From Acidobacteriota bacterium (GTDB lineage Bacteria; Acidobacteriota; Terriglobia; Acidiferrales; UBA7541), in the NCBI GenBank assembly GCA_013289955.1, contig JABCYZ010000020.1:44680-108679 (forward strand): 64,000 bases of DNA. The letters run 5' to 3'. The notes beneath the pieces were generated by a model. It ran no database searches. It had not been told where the DNA came from and saw nothing but the letters and a program-made list of their open reading frames with translations. Within the stretch, counting starts at the first letter, position 1, and every line of letters starts with the position of its first letter. The translations under genes and the position numbers were made by a program. Below, in pieces: positions 1 to 8,886 of the stretch.

Positions 1-2
1 GC

Positions 3-167
3 AGTAGACGCTCATGGATGACCTCTTCCCGATTCTACTTCGGGCAAAGAACTTTTGCGCCAACGGCGGGCCGTCTTGCGCGTGCGCTGACGAAGGCGAG
101 CGATCATCGAGAAGGGGTGAAAAGGCAAATCGAACTTATTAATGATCATCGCCGCGAAAGCATATGA
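3..167 (+). CDS. possible 3' end of a gene cut by the window edge
   Basis: An open frame runs in from the left edge and ends at a TGA at 165-167. Its 54 codons end in a charged, helical-looking tail (ends HRRESI). It has no start inside the window and no recognised motif. It may be the C-terminus of a real upstream gene or a chance open frame; the length alone does not decide. Confidence 0.25.
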   Translation, partial: SRRSWMTSSRFYFGQRTFAPTAGRLARALTKASDHREGVKRQIELINDHRRESI

Positions 168-223
168 TCGGGTTACTGACTCGACCTTTCTTTCGGTGAT
201 TTGTGTCGTTGGGTGGACATCTT

Positions 224-247
224 ACCCAAGTGTTGGCATACTTAGGT
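224..247 (+). promoter_or_regulatory. inverted repeat just upstream of padR-like gene, candidate operator
   Basis: ACCCAAGT (224-231) and ACTTAGGT (240-247) form an imperfect inverted repeat (7 of 8 positions) with an 8-base spacer, ending three bases before the ATG at 251. PadR proteins are dimers that commonly repress their own operon through such palindromes. Autoregulation here is an inference from position and symmetry. Confidence 0.4.
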
Positions 248-250
248 TAA

Positions 251-607
251 ATGATTACCCAAGAAACGAAAAATCGCCTTGAACTCCTTCAAGGCACGCT
301 CGACCTCTTAATTCTGCGCATTTTGATTTTTGGCTCGCAGCACGGCCAGGGGATTGCGCGCGCAATTCAACAAACGTCCGAAGAAGAACTTCTTGTCGAA
401 CACGGCGCACTCTATCCGGCATTGCAACGCCTCGAGGCCAGGGGCTGGATATCTGCCAAGTGGGGAGTATCGATAAATAATCGGAAGGCCCGATTCTATT
501 CACTGACTACGGCTGGCCGCAAACAACTCGTCAAAGAAACGACGAAGTGGAAGCGATTGACGGCAGCCATCGGGAGAATCTTGGGATCTCGAGCGGAAAG
601 GAGCTAG
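251..607 (+). CDS. PadR-family transcriptional regulator
   Basis: The 118-residue product is a compact winged-helix protein of the PadR family, the usual length for the short subfamily. The N-terminal helix-turn-helix includes QGTLDLLILRIL and the wing region HGALYPALQRLEARGWI, followed by the typical arginine-rich stretch before YSLTTAGRKQL. These match the family pattern in which the recognition helix is followed by LYPALxRLExxGxI. The gene lies 4 bp upstream of an ADOP-type permease, an arrangement very common in Acidobacteria, where PadR is thought to control the permease. The Shine-Dalgarno is poor (AGG four bases before the ATG), and an inverted repeat overlaps that position, so repression could also affect translation. 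Confidence 0.9.
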   Translation: MITQETKNRLELLQGTLDLLILRILIFGSQHGQGIARAIQQTSEEELLVEHGALYPALQRLEARGWISAKWGVSINNRKARFYSLTTAGRKQLVKETTKWKRLTAAIGRILGSRAERS

Positions 608-611
608 GTCC

Positions 612-3287
612 ATGTTTCGACGCGAGCGGAAGAGAAGCGATTTCAACGCAGAAATCGAAGCACATATCCGCCATGAGAGCGAACGACTGCAGGAACAGGG
701 AATGAGCGAGTGCGATGCGCTTGCGGCAGCTCGACGGACGTTCGGCAACGTGACGAGAGCTGAGGAACAATTCTACGAATCGCGCCGCTGGCTCTGGTGG
801 GATCACTCGCGTCAAGACGTTCGCTTTGGCCTTCGCATGCTGCGGAAATCTCCGGGGTTCACAATAGTCGCCATCCTGACCCTTGCCCTCGGCATCGGCG
901 CGAATACTGCCATCTTCAGTCTGATTGACACCGTTATGTTCCGAATGCTTCCCGTGCGGGAGCCCCAGGAGCTCTTGCAAGTAGGCGTGCAGGACGCGCA
1001 ATCTCCAAGCGACGAACCCGATTCCTGGTTTTCAAACGCCGTTTGGGAGGATTTGCGCAACCGACAGAATGTCTTTTCTGGAATCTTTTCATGGAGTCGC
1101 GATCGCTTTGACCTTGCGCAAGGTGGAACCGTTCACTATGTTGACGGGATCTTCGTCAGCGGCAACTATTTCAACACTCTTGGGATTCTTCCCCGGGCGG
1201 GCCGACTACTGGAAACCGCCGACGATCAGCGTGGCTGCCCCGGCGCGGCTGTCCTGAGCTACGGCTTTTGGCGGGATCATTTCGGCGGCGCGCAAACCGC
1301 TATTGGCAGCATGATTTCTCTCAACAATCACCCGTTTGAAATCGTCGGTGTCAGTTCTCCCGGTTTTTATGGTGTTGATGTTGGCAACAAATTTGACGTG
1401 GCAATTCCTGTTTGCGCTGCAGCCATCTTCGATGAAAAGAACTCCCGGCTCGACAATCGTGACTCGTCGTGGCTGCATATCATCGCCCGGGTCAAACCCG
1501 GCGTTACCCCGGACCAACGCAAGGCCCGGCTAGGCGTTCTTTCACCTCAAGTTTTTGCTGCAGCCGTGTCCAGAGAGTGGAGCCAGAGAGAGCAGCAATT
1601 CTTTCTCCGGCTTTCGCTCGTGACGTCTCCGGGCGCCACGGGACTTTCGTATCTTCGGAGCAGATTCGAGAAGCCTCTGCATATCTTGATGGCCGTGGCC
1701 GGCCTTGTGTTATTGATTGCCTGTGCAAATATCGCCAGCCTTATGCTTGCCCGGGCGGCGACTCGAAATAGGGAGATCGCCGTCCGAAAGGCCCTCGGCG
1801 CCTCGCGCAGTCGTCTTGTCCGCCAGTTTCTCACCGAATGCATGCTGCTCTCCTCCGCGGGTGCTCTCCTTGGCCTCCTCGTCGCCCGTGGGGGGACAGC
1901 GCTCCTTGTGCGCTATCTCTCGACGGAAAAAAGCAAGGTCTTCCTAGTTTTTTCGCTCGACAGCCGCGTTCTCGGCTTTACTGTGGCCAGCGCCTTACTG
2001 GCGGGAATTCTTTTCGGCATTCTTCCTGCTTTTCGCTCTGCTCGCGTCTCGTTGACATCGGCGATGAAAAGCAGCCAGGCTTTTGACAGCGAGCGCCGGA
2101 TCCGATTTCGTCCTGCCCGGTGGATTGTGGCTGCGCAAGTAGCCCTGTCGCTTCTTCTGCTCGTTGCCTCCGGCCTTTTTCTCCGTAGCTTCGTAAAGCT
2201 CTCTACGCTCAACGTTGGCTTTGACCGCAAAAACGTCCTTATCGTACATGCGGATCTGCACACCGCAAAAGTGCCGCCTGAGCAGTGGCTCATGGTTTTC
2301 GATCAGATCGGGGCCCGTTTGCTTTCGCTTCCCGGAGTCGTTTCCCTTGGTCGCTCTGTGTTTACGCCGGTCAGCGGAACCGCATGGGTCCAGACCATTC
2401 ACACGGATTGGTCCAGGGATTTGAGAGGTAATGCCGCGCAGGCCTGGTTCAATTATGTTTCGGCAGGATACTTCGAAACGCTGCGTATGCCAGTGCTAGC
2501 CGGCCGCGACTTTAATGACCGTGACACAAACACCGCGCCAATGGTGGCGATCGTTAACGAAACCTTGGCACGCAAGTTCTTCCCCAATAGGAATCCCGTC
2601 GGCAAGACGTTTCGCATCGATGCTCCTCCTACAAAGCAGAGTCCGCCCATCGAGGTCGTCGGCGTCATAGAGGATTCCAAATATGGGTCGCTACGTGAGG
2701 GTCCGCTGGCCAAGGCGTTCTTCCCTATCTCTCACGTTCCCCGGCACGGTGACTCGGAAGACTTTGTCATCCGAACCGCAACGCCGCCTATGTCTCTTGC
2801 CTCAGCTGTTCAGGTTGCGGTTGCAGGCGTAAATAAAGCCATTCCGCTCGAATTCTCCACACTCACCGAGCAGGTGGATGACTCGCTCGTTCAAGAACGG
2901 CTTCTCGCTCGTCTCTCCACATTCTTCGGCGCGTTGGCAATGCTTTTGGCCGTGATTGGCCTCTACGGTGCAACGAGTTATCTGGTAGCCCAGCGCCAGA
3001 CTGAGTTCGGCGTCCGTATGGCGATAGGCGCGCCACAGAAGTCCATTCTCGGCTTGGTGCTGCGCGATGTCGTCATCGTGCTTGCTGGAGGTCTGACAGC
3101 GGGCGCGTGCCTTGCTTTCGCAAGCCTCGGCGTTCTTCAAAAATTGCTCTTCGGTCTTGCGCCCCACGACTCCTTCACATTCATCGCCGCCATCGGGATA
3201 CTTTCTGGCGTCGGAGTTTTCGCTGGTTACATCCCCGCACGCCGCGCCACGCGCGTCGATCCCGTAGTCGCTCTGCGATACGAATAG
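612..3287 (+). CDS. ADOP-family ABC transporter permease (MacB/FtsX type)
   Basis: The 891-residue product is a duplicated FtsX-like permease of the acidobacterial 'ADOP' group. Residues 1-70 are the soluble permease-prefix segment (DFNAEIEAHIRHESERL, AARRTFGNV). Then comes the first transmembrane helix with the signature LTLALGIGANTAIFSLID, a large periplasmic MacB-like domain, three transmembrane helices (around 355-480), a second periplasmic domain and a C-terminal triplet ending PARRATRVDPVVALRYE. No ATPase gene is adjacent, as usual for these 'orphan' permeases. It starts 4 bp after the padR-like stop codon, so the two are co-transcribed. The substrate is unknown; export of peptides, lipids or drugs is possible. 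Confidence 0.92.
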   Translation: MFRRERKRSDFNAEIEAHIRHESERLQEQGMSECDALAAARRTFGNVTRAEEQFYESRRWLWWDHSRQDVRFGLRMLRKSPGFTIVAILTLALGIGANTAIFSLIDTVMFRMLPVREPQELLQVGVQDAQSPSDEPDSWFSNAVWEDLRNRQNVFSGIFSWSRDRFDLAQGGTVHYVDGIFVSGNYFNTLGILPRAGRLLETADDQRGCPGAAVLSYGFWRDHFGGAQTAIGSMISLNNHPFEIVGVSSPGFYGVDVGNKFDVAIPVCAAAIFDEKNSRLDNRDSSWLHIIARVKPGVTPDQRKARLGVLSPQVFAAAVSREWSQREQQFFLRLSLVTSPGATGLSYLRSRFEKPLHILMAVAGLVLLIACANIASLMLARAATRNREIAVRKALGASRSRLVRQFLTECMLLSSAGALLGLLVARGGTALLVRYLSTEKSKVFLVFSLDSRVLGFTVASALLAGILFGILPAFRSARVSLTSAMKSSQAFDSERRIRFRPARWIVAAQVALSLLLLVASGLFLRSFVKLSTLNVGFDRKNVLIVHADLHTAKVPPEQWLMVFDQIGARLLSLPGVVSLGRSVFTPVSGTAWVQTIHTDWSRDLRGNAAQAWFNYVSAGYFETLRMPVLAGRDFNDRDTNTAPMVAIVNETLARKFFPNRNPVGKTFRIDAPPTKQSPPIEVVGVIEDSKYGSLREGPLAKAFFPISHVPRHGDSEDFVIRTATPPMSLASAVQVAVAGVNKAIPLEFSTLTEQVDDSLVQERLLARLSTFFGALAMLLAVIGLYGATSYLVAQRQTEFGVRMAIGAPQKSILGLVLRDVVIVLAGGLTAGACLAFASLGVLQKLLFGLAPHDSFTFIAAIGILSGVGVFAGYIPARRATRVDPVVALRYE

Positions 3288-3415
3288 TTTGACCTGCCTT
3301 ACAACTTTCGATTACTCCTTTATGGAGTGAGCCTGGCATCCTAAGATTCAACAATCAAATCCACATGGACCGCGTTTACCGGGACTTAGAAGCAGAGTTG
3401 GCGGGGAAAACGGAC

Positions 3416-3841
3416 TCACGGCAATGCTTTGGCTCGAAGACCCCAGAGAACGAGTACGGATGCGAGGGTCATCGTGATCCCGACGGAGAGGAACCCAAGC
3501 ATCACAGTGGTTTCCTGCCACGGTTTGCCACTATGGCCTGCCGCCGTGATTGGCGAAAGGGCCCCCGTTCCAAAAACTGCCGCTACGGACGTTACAAGCC
3601 AGTTGACGTACGTACCGTAGAGGACAGTCCAGTACGCGATACCTTTGGTCCGCGGGGACAGCCGCACCTCGGTCCAGACGGCTCCGAGTGCAAGCAGGAA
3701 TGTACCGTTCATAACACCTTCCAAGTGTGCGGCAAGTCCCATCCGCGTATTCGCAAAATGTGTCTCTGCGAAACCGGTCAACAGGCCAATTAGAAATAGA
3801 AACATGCCATGCCACATGAGGCGTCGGTTGTTATATTCCAT
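3416..3841 (-). CDS. hydroxylaminobenzene mutase-like integral membrane protein
   Basis: The 141-residue protein has four predicted membrane helices (about 9-27, 38-55, 68-90, 113-135). The stretch NTRMGLAAHLEGVMNGTFL and the later YGTYVNWL resemble the Hab mutase family (HabA/HabB of Pseudomonas nitrobenzene degradation), which isomerises hydroxylaminobenzene to 2-aminophenol. Homologues are widespread in soil bacteria with no nitroarene pathway, so the real substrate here is uncertain. It stands alone: the gene to its left ends convergently at 3287, and no catabolic genes are near. The family match is recalled from conserved motifs, not from a search. Confidence 0.6.
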   Translation of the reverse strand: MEYNNRRLMWHGMFLFLIGLLTGFAETHFANTRMGLAAHLEGVMNGTFLLALGAVWTEVRLSPRTKGIAYWTVLYGTYVNWLVTSVAAVFGTGALSPITAAGHSGKPWQETTVMLGFLSVGITMTLASVLVLWGLRAKALP

Positions 3842-4310
3842 TCGATTTGTTCTCTTTTTACTGATTCACCATCAAGATGGTCCGCGTTGGCCTGGAGTGC
3901 GTTACCAAAAATAGCAGCTTTAAAATGATTCTGCCGGAATAGTTCGGGGAACGATGTGAACTGACTTTTCGACTACGGCGTTGATCAGGCCCTTGACATT
4001 CGTCCCGGTCGGTCGCGGAGATGTACCGGACCTTGGAACCAGTGCCAAACCTTAGGCCTCTAACGTGAGTTCCGTTCCCATATCTCGGCCTCTTTACTGC
4101 GGCGAACTGGCGGCAGGAGTTGCTTCGACCAGGTATCGAATCATTGAGGCAGCTGTCCGGCTTGCGCGTTCATCAAGCATTCGGGGCGCTTCCGTTGGGG
4201 GGCTTACCCGATTGGCTTTTGGGGTCTCTACCTGATAGGCGAGGACACCCCCCTGCATTGAATATAAACGGTCTACCCACACCTCCCGAGGTGTGCGTGT
4301 CGAGGTGACC
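3842..4310. other. intergenic stretch without a supported gene
   Basis: Short frames exist on both strands (for example 4094-4321 on the minus strand) but none has a ribosome-binding site, recognisable motif or protein-like composition. The upstream region of the minus-strand membrane protein and of the small plus-strand gene at 4311 must lie here. No clear promoter was picked out. Confidence 0.4.
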
Positions 4311-4514
4311 GTGCTCCGCAAGCTGATATGGATCGAAGAGCCGCGCTTTCAGGGCTGCGGTTGCTCGGAATGCTCATGGACGTTCAAGCCTTTGGGGCCG
4401 CCTGAGGGCGATTCGCTCGACGAAATGACGAAGATCTTCGAGCGCCTGCGCGATAAGGAATTTGCAATCCATGTCTGTGCGGAACACCCAAAGGCCAAGA
4501 AGGCAAAAGTGTAA
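4311..4514 (+). CDS. small Cys-containing hypothetical protein
   Basis: The 67-residue product begins at a GTG preceded by GAGGTGACC. An earlier in-frame GTG at 4293 would add six residues. It starts LRKLIWIEEPRFQGCGCSEC and carries a C-G-C-x2-C cluster near residue 16, a conserved-looking SLDEMTKIFERLRDKEF segment, and a final VCAEHPK. The paired Cys and the later Cys/His suggest a small metal-binding fold, but this is not proven. Similar short proteins, to my recollection, recur as paralogues in acidobacterial genomes with no assigned function. It stands 90 bp upstream of a PilZ gene on the same strand. Confidence 0.6.
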   Translation: MLRKLIWIEEPRFQGCGCSECSWTFKPLGPPEGDSLDEMTKIFERLRDKEFAIHVCAEHPKAKKAKV

Positions 4515-4605
4515 AAAGCGGCCTTCCTTGCTGGCACAGGTTTCACGACAGTGAGAATGGAACTGGAATTCGGGAATTCACCTGACTGAACATCCGGAGG
4601 AACCA

Positions 4606-4953
4606 ATGAACGGGGTAGAACGGCGCACCGTAAAGCGCCTAATCATGCGCGTGCCCATGCGAGTACGGGGGATTTCGGAGGTGGCACAAGACGAACGAGG
4701 CGTCGAATCCTTGAACCTTTCCATTCGAGGGACCTGTTTTGCAAGCGAGGAGAAATTCCGGGTTGGAGAAGAAATCGAGGTCCGGCTGAAGATGCCGGAA
4801 GAGGTCGTCTCCGGACAAAAGACGGAATGGCGCTTTACCGGTCGCGTCACGCACGTCGGTAAACTGGGCCCGTACGGGAAAAGCGGCGTAGGCGTCTATT
4901 TTCTCTATTACAGCGCGGAAAAGGGGTTGGCCAAGAATCTGTTAGTGGAGTAG
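4606..4953 (+). CDS. PilZ domain protein
   Basis: The 115-residue protein is essentially one PilZ domain. It begins NGVERRTVKRLIMRVPMRVRG, giving an RxxxR-like cluster at the N-terminus, and then has LNLSIRGTCFASEE, where canonical PilZ has (D/N)xSxxG, so the second c-di-GMP motif is present as NLSIRG. A PilZ-type beta-barrel continues to the end (IEVRLKMPEE, FTGRVTHVG, GVGVYFLYY). The start is supported by CCGGAGGAACCA before the ATG. PilZ proteins bind c-di-GMP and adjust motility, pili or exopolysaccharide; the output here is unknown. A second PilZ gene follows on the same strand. Confidence 0.8.
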   Translation: MNGVERRTVKRLIMRVPMRVRGISEVAQDERGVESLNLSIRGTCFASEEKFRVGEEIEVRLKMPEEVVSGQKTEWRFTGRVTHVGKLGPYGKSGVGVYFLYYSAEKGLAKNLLVE

Positions 4954-5230
4954 AGAAGCCCACTCAGCATTATGTCATTCCGGCAACGGGAACGCGTGGA
5001 AGGCCCGTGCGGTGCTCTTCGGCAAGGGTAGCCACGGGTTTAACGGTGCCTCACTCAGGGGACCGCCTTAATTTTTCGCTGCCATGACAGTTTTTCCGTC
5101 ATTTTTCCGCCTTATTAGTAAGGGAATAGAAGTTCCGGCCCGGAACCTGACTACCTGCCGATACACCTCTTCGGGCGGTCAAGCTCCGAGGCTCGTAGGA
5201 ACTTCCGAACATGGCTCGGGGAGGATCCTT

Positions 5231-5599
5231 ATGTGGAAAGCAGTGGCAAGCCGCTCAAGGCGCTGTGAATCCCGGATAGAAGTATCCGATGGTGTCTGGA
5301 TCATCTGGCGTTGCAGCGATCGTGAAATGGTTTCCACAGTTCAAAACATCAGTCCAGGAGGTCTGTTTGTTGAATGTGAAAGTCCCAGGCCTTTCGGAGC
5401 AACGGCCGAAGTGCATTTTTTGGTTCCTGAGGGAAAGATCGCTGGTGAAGCCGTCGTGAAACACAGCCAAACTGGGCGTGGAATCGGTTTGAGATTCACG
5501 AAGATTCTGGAAACGGATCGCTGGCGCATGGTCGGTTTGATCAAAAGGTTGCGCAGCGCGTCCCTCAGGTCAAATTCCGGGAGTCCAGGGGGGTACTAG
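5231..5599 (+). CDS. PilZ domain protein
   Basis: The frame is open from 5084, but the ATG at 5231 has a clear GGGGAGGATCCTT ribosome site, giving 122 residues. The product has the PilZ signature around VQNISPGGLFVE (NxSxGG) and an upstream Arg-rich segment SRSRRCESRIEV that can supply the RxxxR contacts for c-di-GMP. The rest fits the six-strand barrel (ATAEVHFLVPEGKIAGEAVV, GRGIGLRFTKI). It is probably a single-domain c-di-GMP receptor. It lies 277 bp after another PilZ gene and converges with the kinase gene to its right. Confidence 0.8.
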   Translation: MWKAVASRSRRCESRIEVSDGVWIIWRCSDREMVSTVQNISPGGLFVECESPRPFGATAEVHFLVPEGKIAGEAVVKHSQTGRGIGLRFTKILETDRWRMVGLIKRLRSASLRSNSGSPGGY

Positions 5600-5715
5600 C
5601 CGCTACGCTTACGGTTTGCGGCTGACGAGACGCGTGGATTGGTTTCCGGGTGCCCTCCGATAAGCTCCCCAACAGCACCGGCCTGTGTGGATTTGTAGTT
5701 TTTTAACAGCGCCAG

Positions 5716-8700
5716 TTATTGCAGCTTGGCGAACTCGGCTTTCGCTTGCTTGAGGATGGGGATGTCGGGGTCCGCGTCTTTCCAGAGATTGAAAAAGGTC
5801 TGATACGCTGCTTTTGCTTTCGCGGTGTCGCCAGAAAGGGTGTAAGCGCGACCTATTTGAAGATGGGCCAGCGATCCTGTCACAAAATTTTGCACAATGC
5901 CTTTGTGGTCGAGCAGCTTCTGGAACTCGGTGGCTGCGGCTGCGCCATTCTGCAGAACTAGATAAGCCTGGCCACGCAGGTAGGCTGGGTACAAGTAGTT
6001 TATGTATCCATCGGCGAGTCCCAGTTCGTAGGTGGCTGTCGGCTCCAGGTCTACCAGGGCGTGAGAAGGATTGTTCTTGCTGACTTCGATGGCGGCTTTC
6101 AGGCTCGGCAACCAGTAGAGCTTCATTAGGGTATTGGTTGGATAGATCTTCTCCATTTCCCTGGATAACGCTTCAGCTCGGGAAGCATCGCCGGCGCGAG
6201 CTAGCGTAAGGGCTGCTATAACCTTAACGTCCCTTCCCGGCGAAAGCGCCAGAGCCTTTGCGGCTTCTTGCCGTGCTGTTCCGTCGTTGCCCAACTCCGC
6301 TTCCCGCAGCGCCGCATTGACCTGCCACAATGCCGCTTTTTCCCTGGAGTCGCTGCGAACAGCGGAATCCATCGCTCGTCGCGAGTAGTCCCGCGCCTTC
6401 GTCATTCGTCCGTAGTATGCTTCCGTATCCGACTGCATCGACAACAGGACGTCTTCAATTCCGGGCTTACCCGCGCTCCAAGCCACCTGCTGCTCCATCT
6501 GGACAACATCTCCGCGCAGAAAGGCGAGCGCGTATATCTGCTGGTGCAGATTTCCGCTATCCAGGCCGCGTCCGAGCGCTAGATCGAACACGCCCTTGGC
6601 ATCATCCAGCCTGTTCAGGAAAATGTACCCTACTCCCAGGCCCGAATAGCCGACGACGGCATTAGGCGCGAGGCCCAGGAAGTCCTGGTATTCCACAAGC
6701 GCTTTGTCATATTGCCCGGTGTTGTGATAGAGCTGCCCCAAGAGGCCGTGAGGAACGGCGTCGCGAGGATAATCCGCGGTCCACAGTTCGCAAGTCTCTA
6801 CTTCTTTGTCCAGATCCCCTGTGGCGCGAAAGTAGAAATCAGTGATGCGCAGTTTCTCCCGTTCGCTTACCCGGTCGCGGAGCAGGTATGCCTTAGTTGC
6901 ATATTCGAGCTCGACGGACGGTTGCAAAAGATTGCCATAGACAGTCGACAACATGGCGTAAGCCATGGGGAAGTCAGGGTCGAGTTGAATTGCCTGCTTG
7001 AAAAACGGAATACTCGGAGCGTCTCCTTCCTGGAACCATACCCGAATACCCATGCTAAAGTTTCTCAGCGCTTCCAGGGACGATGTCGTCGCCTCAATGG
7101 GAACGTTGAATTTATGCACCGAAGGCAGAGACTCCCCCAGCTTGCCGCGTAGAGTGGACGAAATTCGGCTCAACGACTTCAGAACATCTTCTCTGCTTGT
7201 GGCCTCGGCCTGCTCTTTAGCGAGGGTATCACCTGTGTTACAGGCGAACGCATTCAAGTCCAGCAGGTAGTGACCACCCAGCCGGGAAATGGTCCCGCCC
7301 AGTAGTGCCTTGCTGCCCGTACGGAGGCAAAGCTCCTGACCGATGTCCATCGTAATGCGTCCGTTCGCGGGACGGCCCATCATGCGCAGAGTCTCGCTGA
7401 TCTTCCGGTCGGAAACTATGTTCAGGAAGGGGGATTGCTCCAGTTCCACGGCGAGTGCCTGCTTGAGGGTATCGTCAAAGACGGTGTCCCCAGTTTTGTT
7501 GTCGAAGTCGGTCAGGACAATGGTGTCTTTTTCGGTAAGTTTGGCCTCTCGATGCCTGTGCCCGTAGAGCCACCAAGCGAGATAACCCGCAAGAGCGACG
7601 GTCACGAATAAGATCATCGAACCGCCCGCTGCGGTCAACGCTACGCGGTGGCGACGCGCGAATTTGCTGAGCCGGTAAGCGACGCTGGCCGGCCGGGCAA
7701 AAACGGGCTCGTGGTTGAGATAGCGCTGGAGGTCAGCGGCAAGTTCGCTCGGAGTGGCATAGCGGCGGGTACTATCTCGCTCGATAGCTTTTAGCGTGAT
7801 CCAGTCCAGATCGCCGCGCAGCGTGCGGGTGAGCTCTTCAGGGAGGGTGCTGCGCTGTTGCGCCACGGCGGCGCTGGTGTTTTTGTCTTGGCGGAGCTTG
7901 ATGCTGGGGCTGGGAGGATCATCTTCGCGGATCTGGCGAACCAGTTCGTCGAAGGGCTGTTTGCTCGAACTTGCGGTGTCGAAGGGCAGCTTGCCGGTGA
8001 GGAGAGCGTACAGAATCACACCAAGGGAAAAAACGTCGGTGCGGCCGTCCAGATTGGGGACACAAGCCGCTTGCTCGGGACTCATGTAACCCGGAGTGCC
8101 GACCAGCGTGCCGCCGTGGGTTGAAAGAGTAAGGGGCTGTTCGAGGGTCGTTCGCGGGGAAATCGCCTTGGCGATGCCGAAATCGATGATGTGGGGAACC
8201 GGTTGGCCGTCAACCTCGGTGATGAGAACGTTCGAAGGCTTCAGGTCGCGGTGGATAATGGCCTTCTGGTGAGCGTGCTCAACGCCTTGGCAAACCTTGA
8301 TAAAGAGAGCGACGCGGTCGCGAATCGCGAGTTTCTTGGTGTCGCAATATTTGCTAATCGAGGATCCCTCTACGTACTCCATGGCGAAGTACGGCTGGCC
8401 TTCGGGAGTCGTTCCGGCGTCAAAGACTCTGGCGATGGCGGGGTGGTCCATCATGGCAAGGGACTGCTGCTCGGATTGGAAACGCTGCAGGGCCGAGTCG
8501 TCGTAGAGGCCGGCACGAATGAGTTTTAGAGCGACGTGGCGGCGTACAGGAGTGGTCTGTTCGGCGAGCAAAACCAGCCCCATGCCACCTTCGCCAAGCA
8601 GGCGAATCACACGATAGCGGCCAATGAATTCTGGCAGAGGGAGTGCACGGCGAGCCGGGCCTGGGGCTGCTTCGGAGGAGGCGAGGGCTCTTGCAGCTAC

Positions 8701-8886
8701 ATGCAAAGCTGGTGCGGTTAGGAATTCTTCTGCACCGCCGGACGCGGTGAGGAGCGAGAGGATTTCCTGACAGAGGAACGGATCGCCCTCAGAAGCCTGC
8801 CTGACAAATTGCTCGCGGGCGCTCTCCTCCTTTTCCAGCGCCGCATGGAAAATGGATTCGATTTTTTGCCATTTCTCAGGCTCCAA
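5716..8886 (-). CDS. serine/threonine protein kinase with transmembrane helix and TPR C-terminus
   Basis: The kinase domain occupies roughly residues 80-375 of this 1056-residue protein: glycine loop GEGGMG, VALKLIRAG, catalytic loop HRDLKPSNVL, DFGIAKA and GTPGYMSPEQA are all intact, so it should be active. A membrane helix near 420-440 precedes an extracytoplasmic half with a FlgO-like segment (TIVLTDFDNKTGD) and many TPR-like helical repeats (AYAMLSTVYGNL, VPHGLLGQLYHNTGQYDKAL). The start chosen is the TTG at 8886, because AAGGAG sits seven bases before it and the protein then begins like family members (LEPEKWQKIESIFHAALE). The ATG at 8943 would overlap the sigma gene by 68 bp. The architecture suggests a sensor kinase that reads an envelope signal and acts with the coupled ECF sigma factor. 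Confidence 0.92.
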   Translation of the reverse strand: MEPEKWQKIESIFHAALEKEESAREQFVRQASEGDPFLCQEILSLLTASGGAEEFLTAPALHVAARALASSEAAPGPARRALPLPEFIGRYRVIRLLGEGGMGLVLLAEQTTPVRRHVALKLIRAGLYDDSALQRFQSEQQSLAMMDHPAIARVFDAGTTPEGQPYFAMEYVEGSSISKYCDTKKLAIRDRVALFIKVCQGVEHAHQKAIIHRDLKPSNVLITEVDGQPVPHIIDFGIAKAISPRTTLEQPLTLSTHGGTLVGTPGYMSPEQAACVPNLDGRTDVFSLGVILYALLTGKLPFDTASSSKQPFDELVRQIREDDPPSPSIKLRQDKNTSAAVAQQRSTLPEELTRTLRGDLDWITLKAIERDSTRRYATPSELAADLQRYLNHEPVFARPASVAYRLSKFARRHRVALTAAGGSMILFVTVALAGYLAWWLYGHRHREAKLTEKDTIVLTDFDNKTGDTVFDDTLKQALAVELEQSPFLNIVSDRKISETLRMMGRPANGRITMDIGQELCLRTGSKALLGGTISRLGGHYLLDLNAFACNTGDTLAKEQAEATSREDVLKSLSRISSTLRGKLGESLPSVHKFNVPIEATTSSLEALRNFSMGIRVWFQEGDAPSIPFFKQAIQLDPDFPMAYAMLSTVYGNLLQPSVELEYATKAYLLRDRVSEREKLRITDFYFRATGDLDKEVETCELWTADYPRDAVPHGLLGQLYHNTGQYDKALVEYQDFLGLAPNAVVGYSGLGVGYIFLNRLDDAKGVFDLALGRGLDSGNLHQQIYALAFLRGDVVQMEQQVAWSAGKPGIEDVLLSMQSDTEAYYGRMTKARDYSRRAMDSAVRSDSREKAALWQVNAALREAELGNDGTARQEAAKALALSPGRDVKVIAALTLARAGDASRAEALSREMEKIYPTNTLMKLYWLPSLKAAIEVSKNNPSHALVDLEPTATYELGLADGYINYLYPAYLRGQAYLVLQNGAAAATEFQKLLDHKGIVQNFVTGSLAHLQIGRAYTLSGDTAKAKAAYQTFFNLWKDADPDIPILKQAKAEFAKLQ

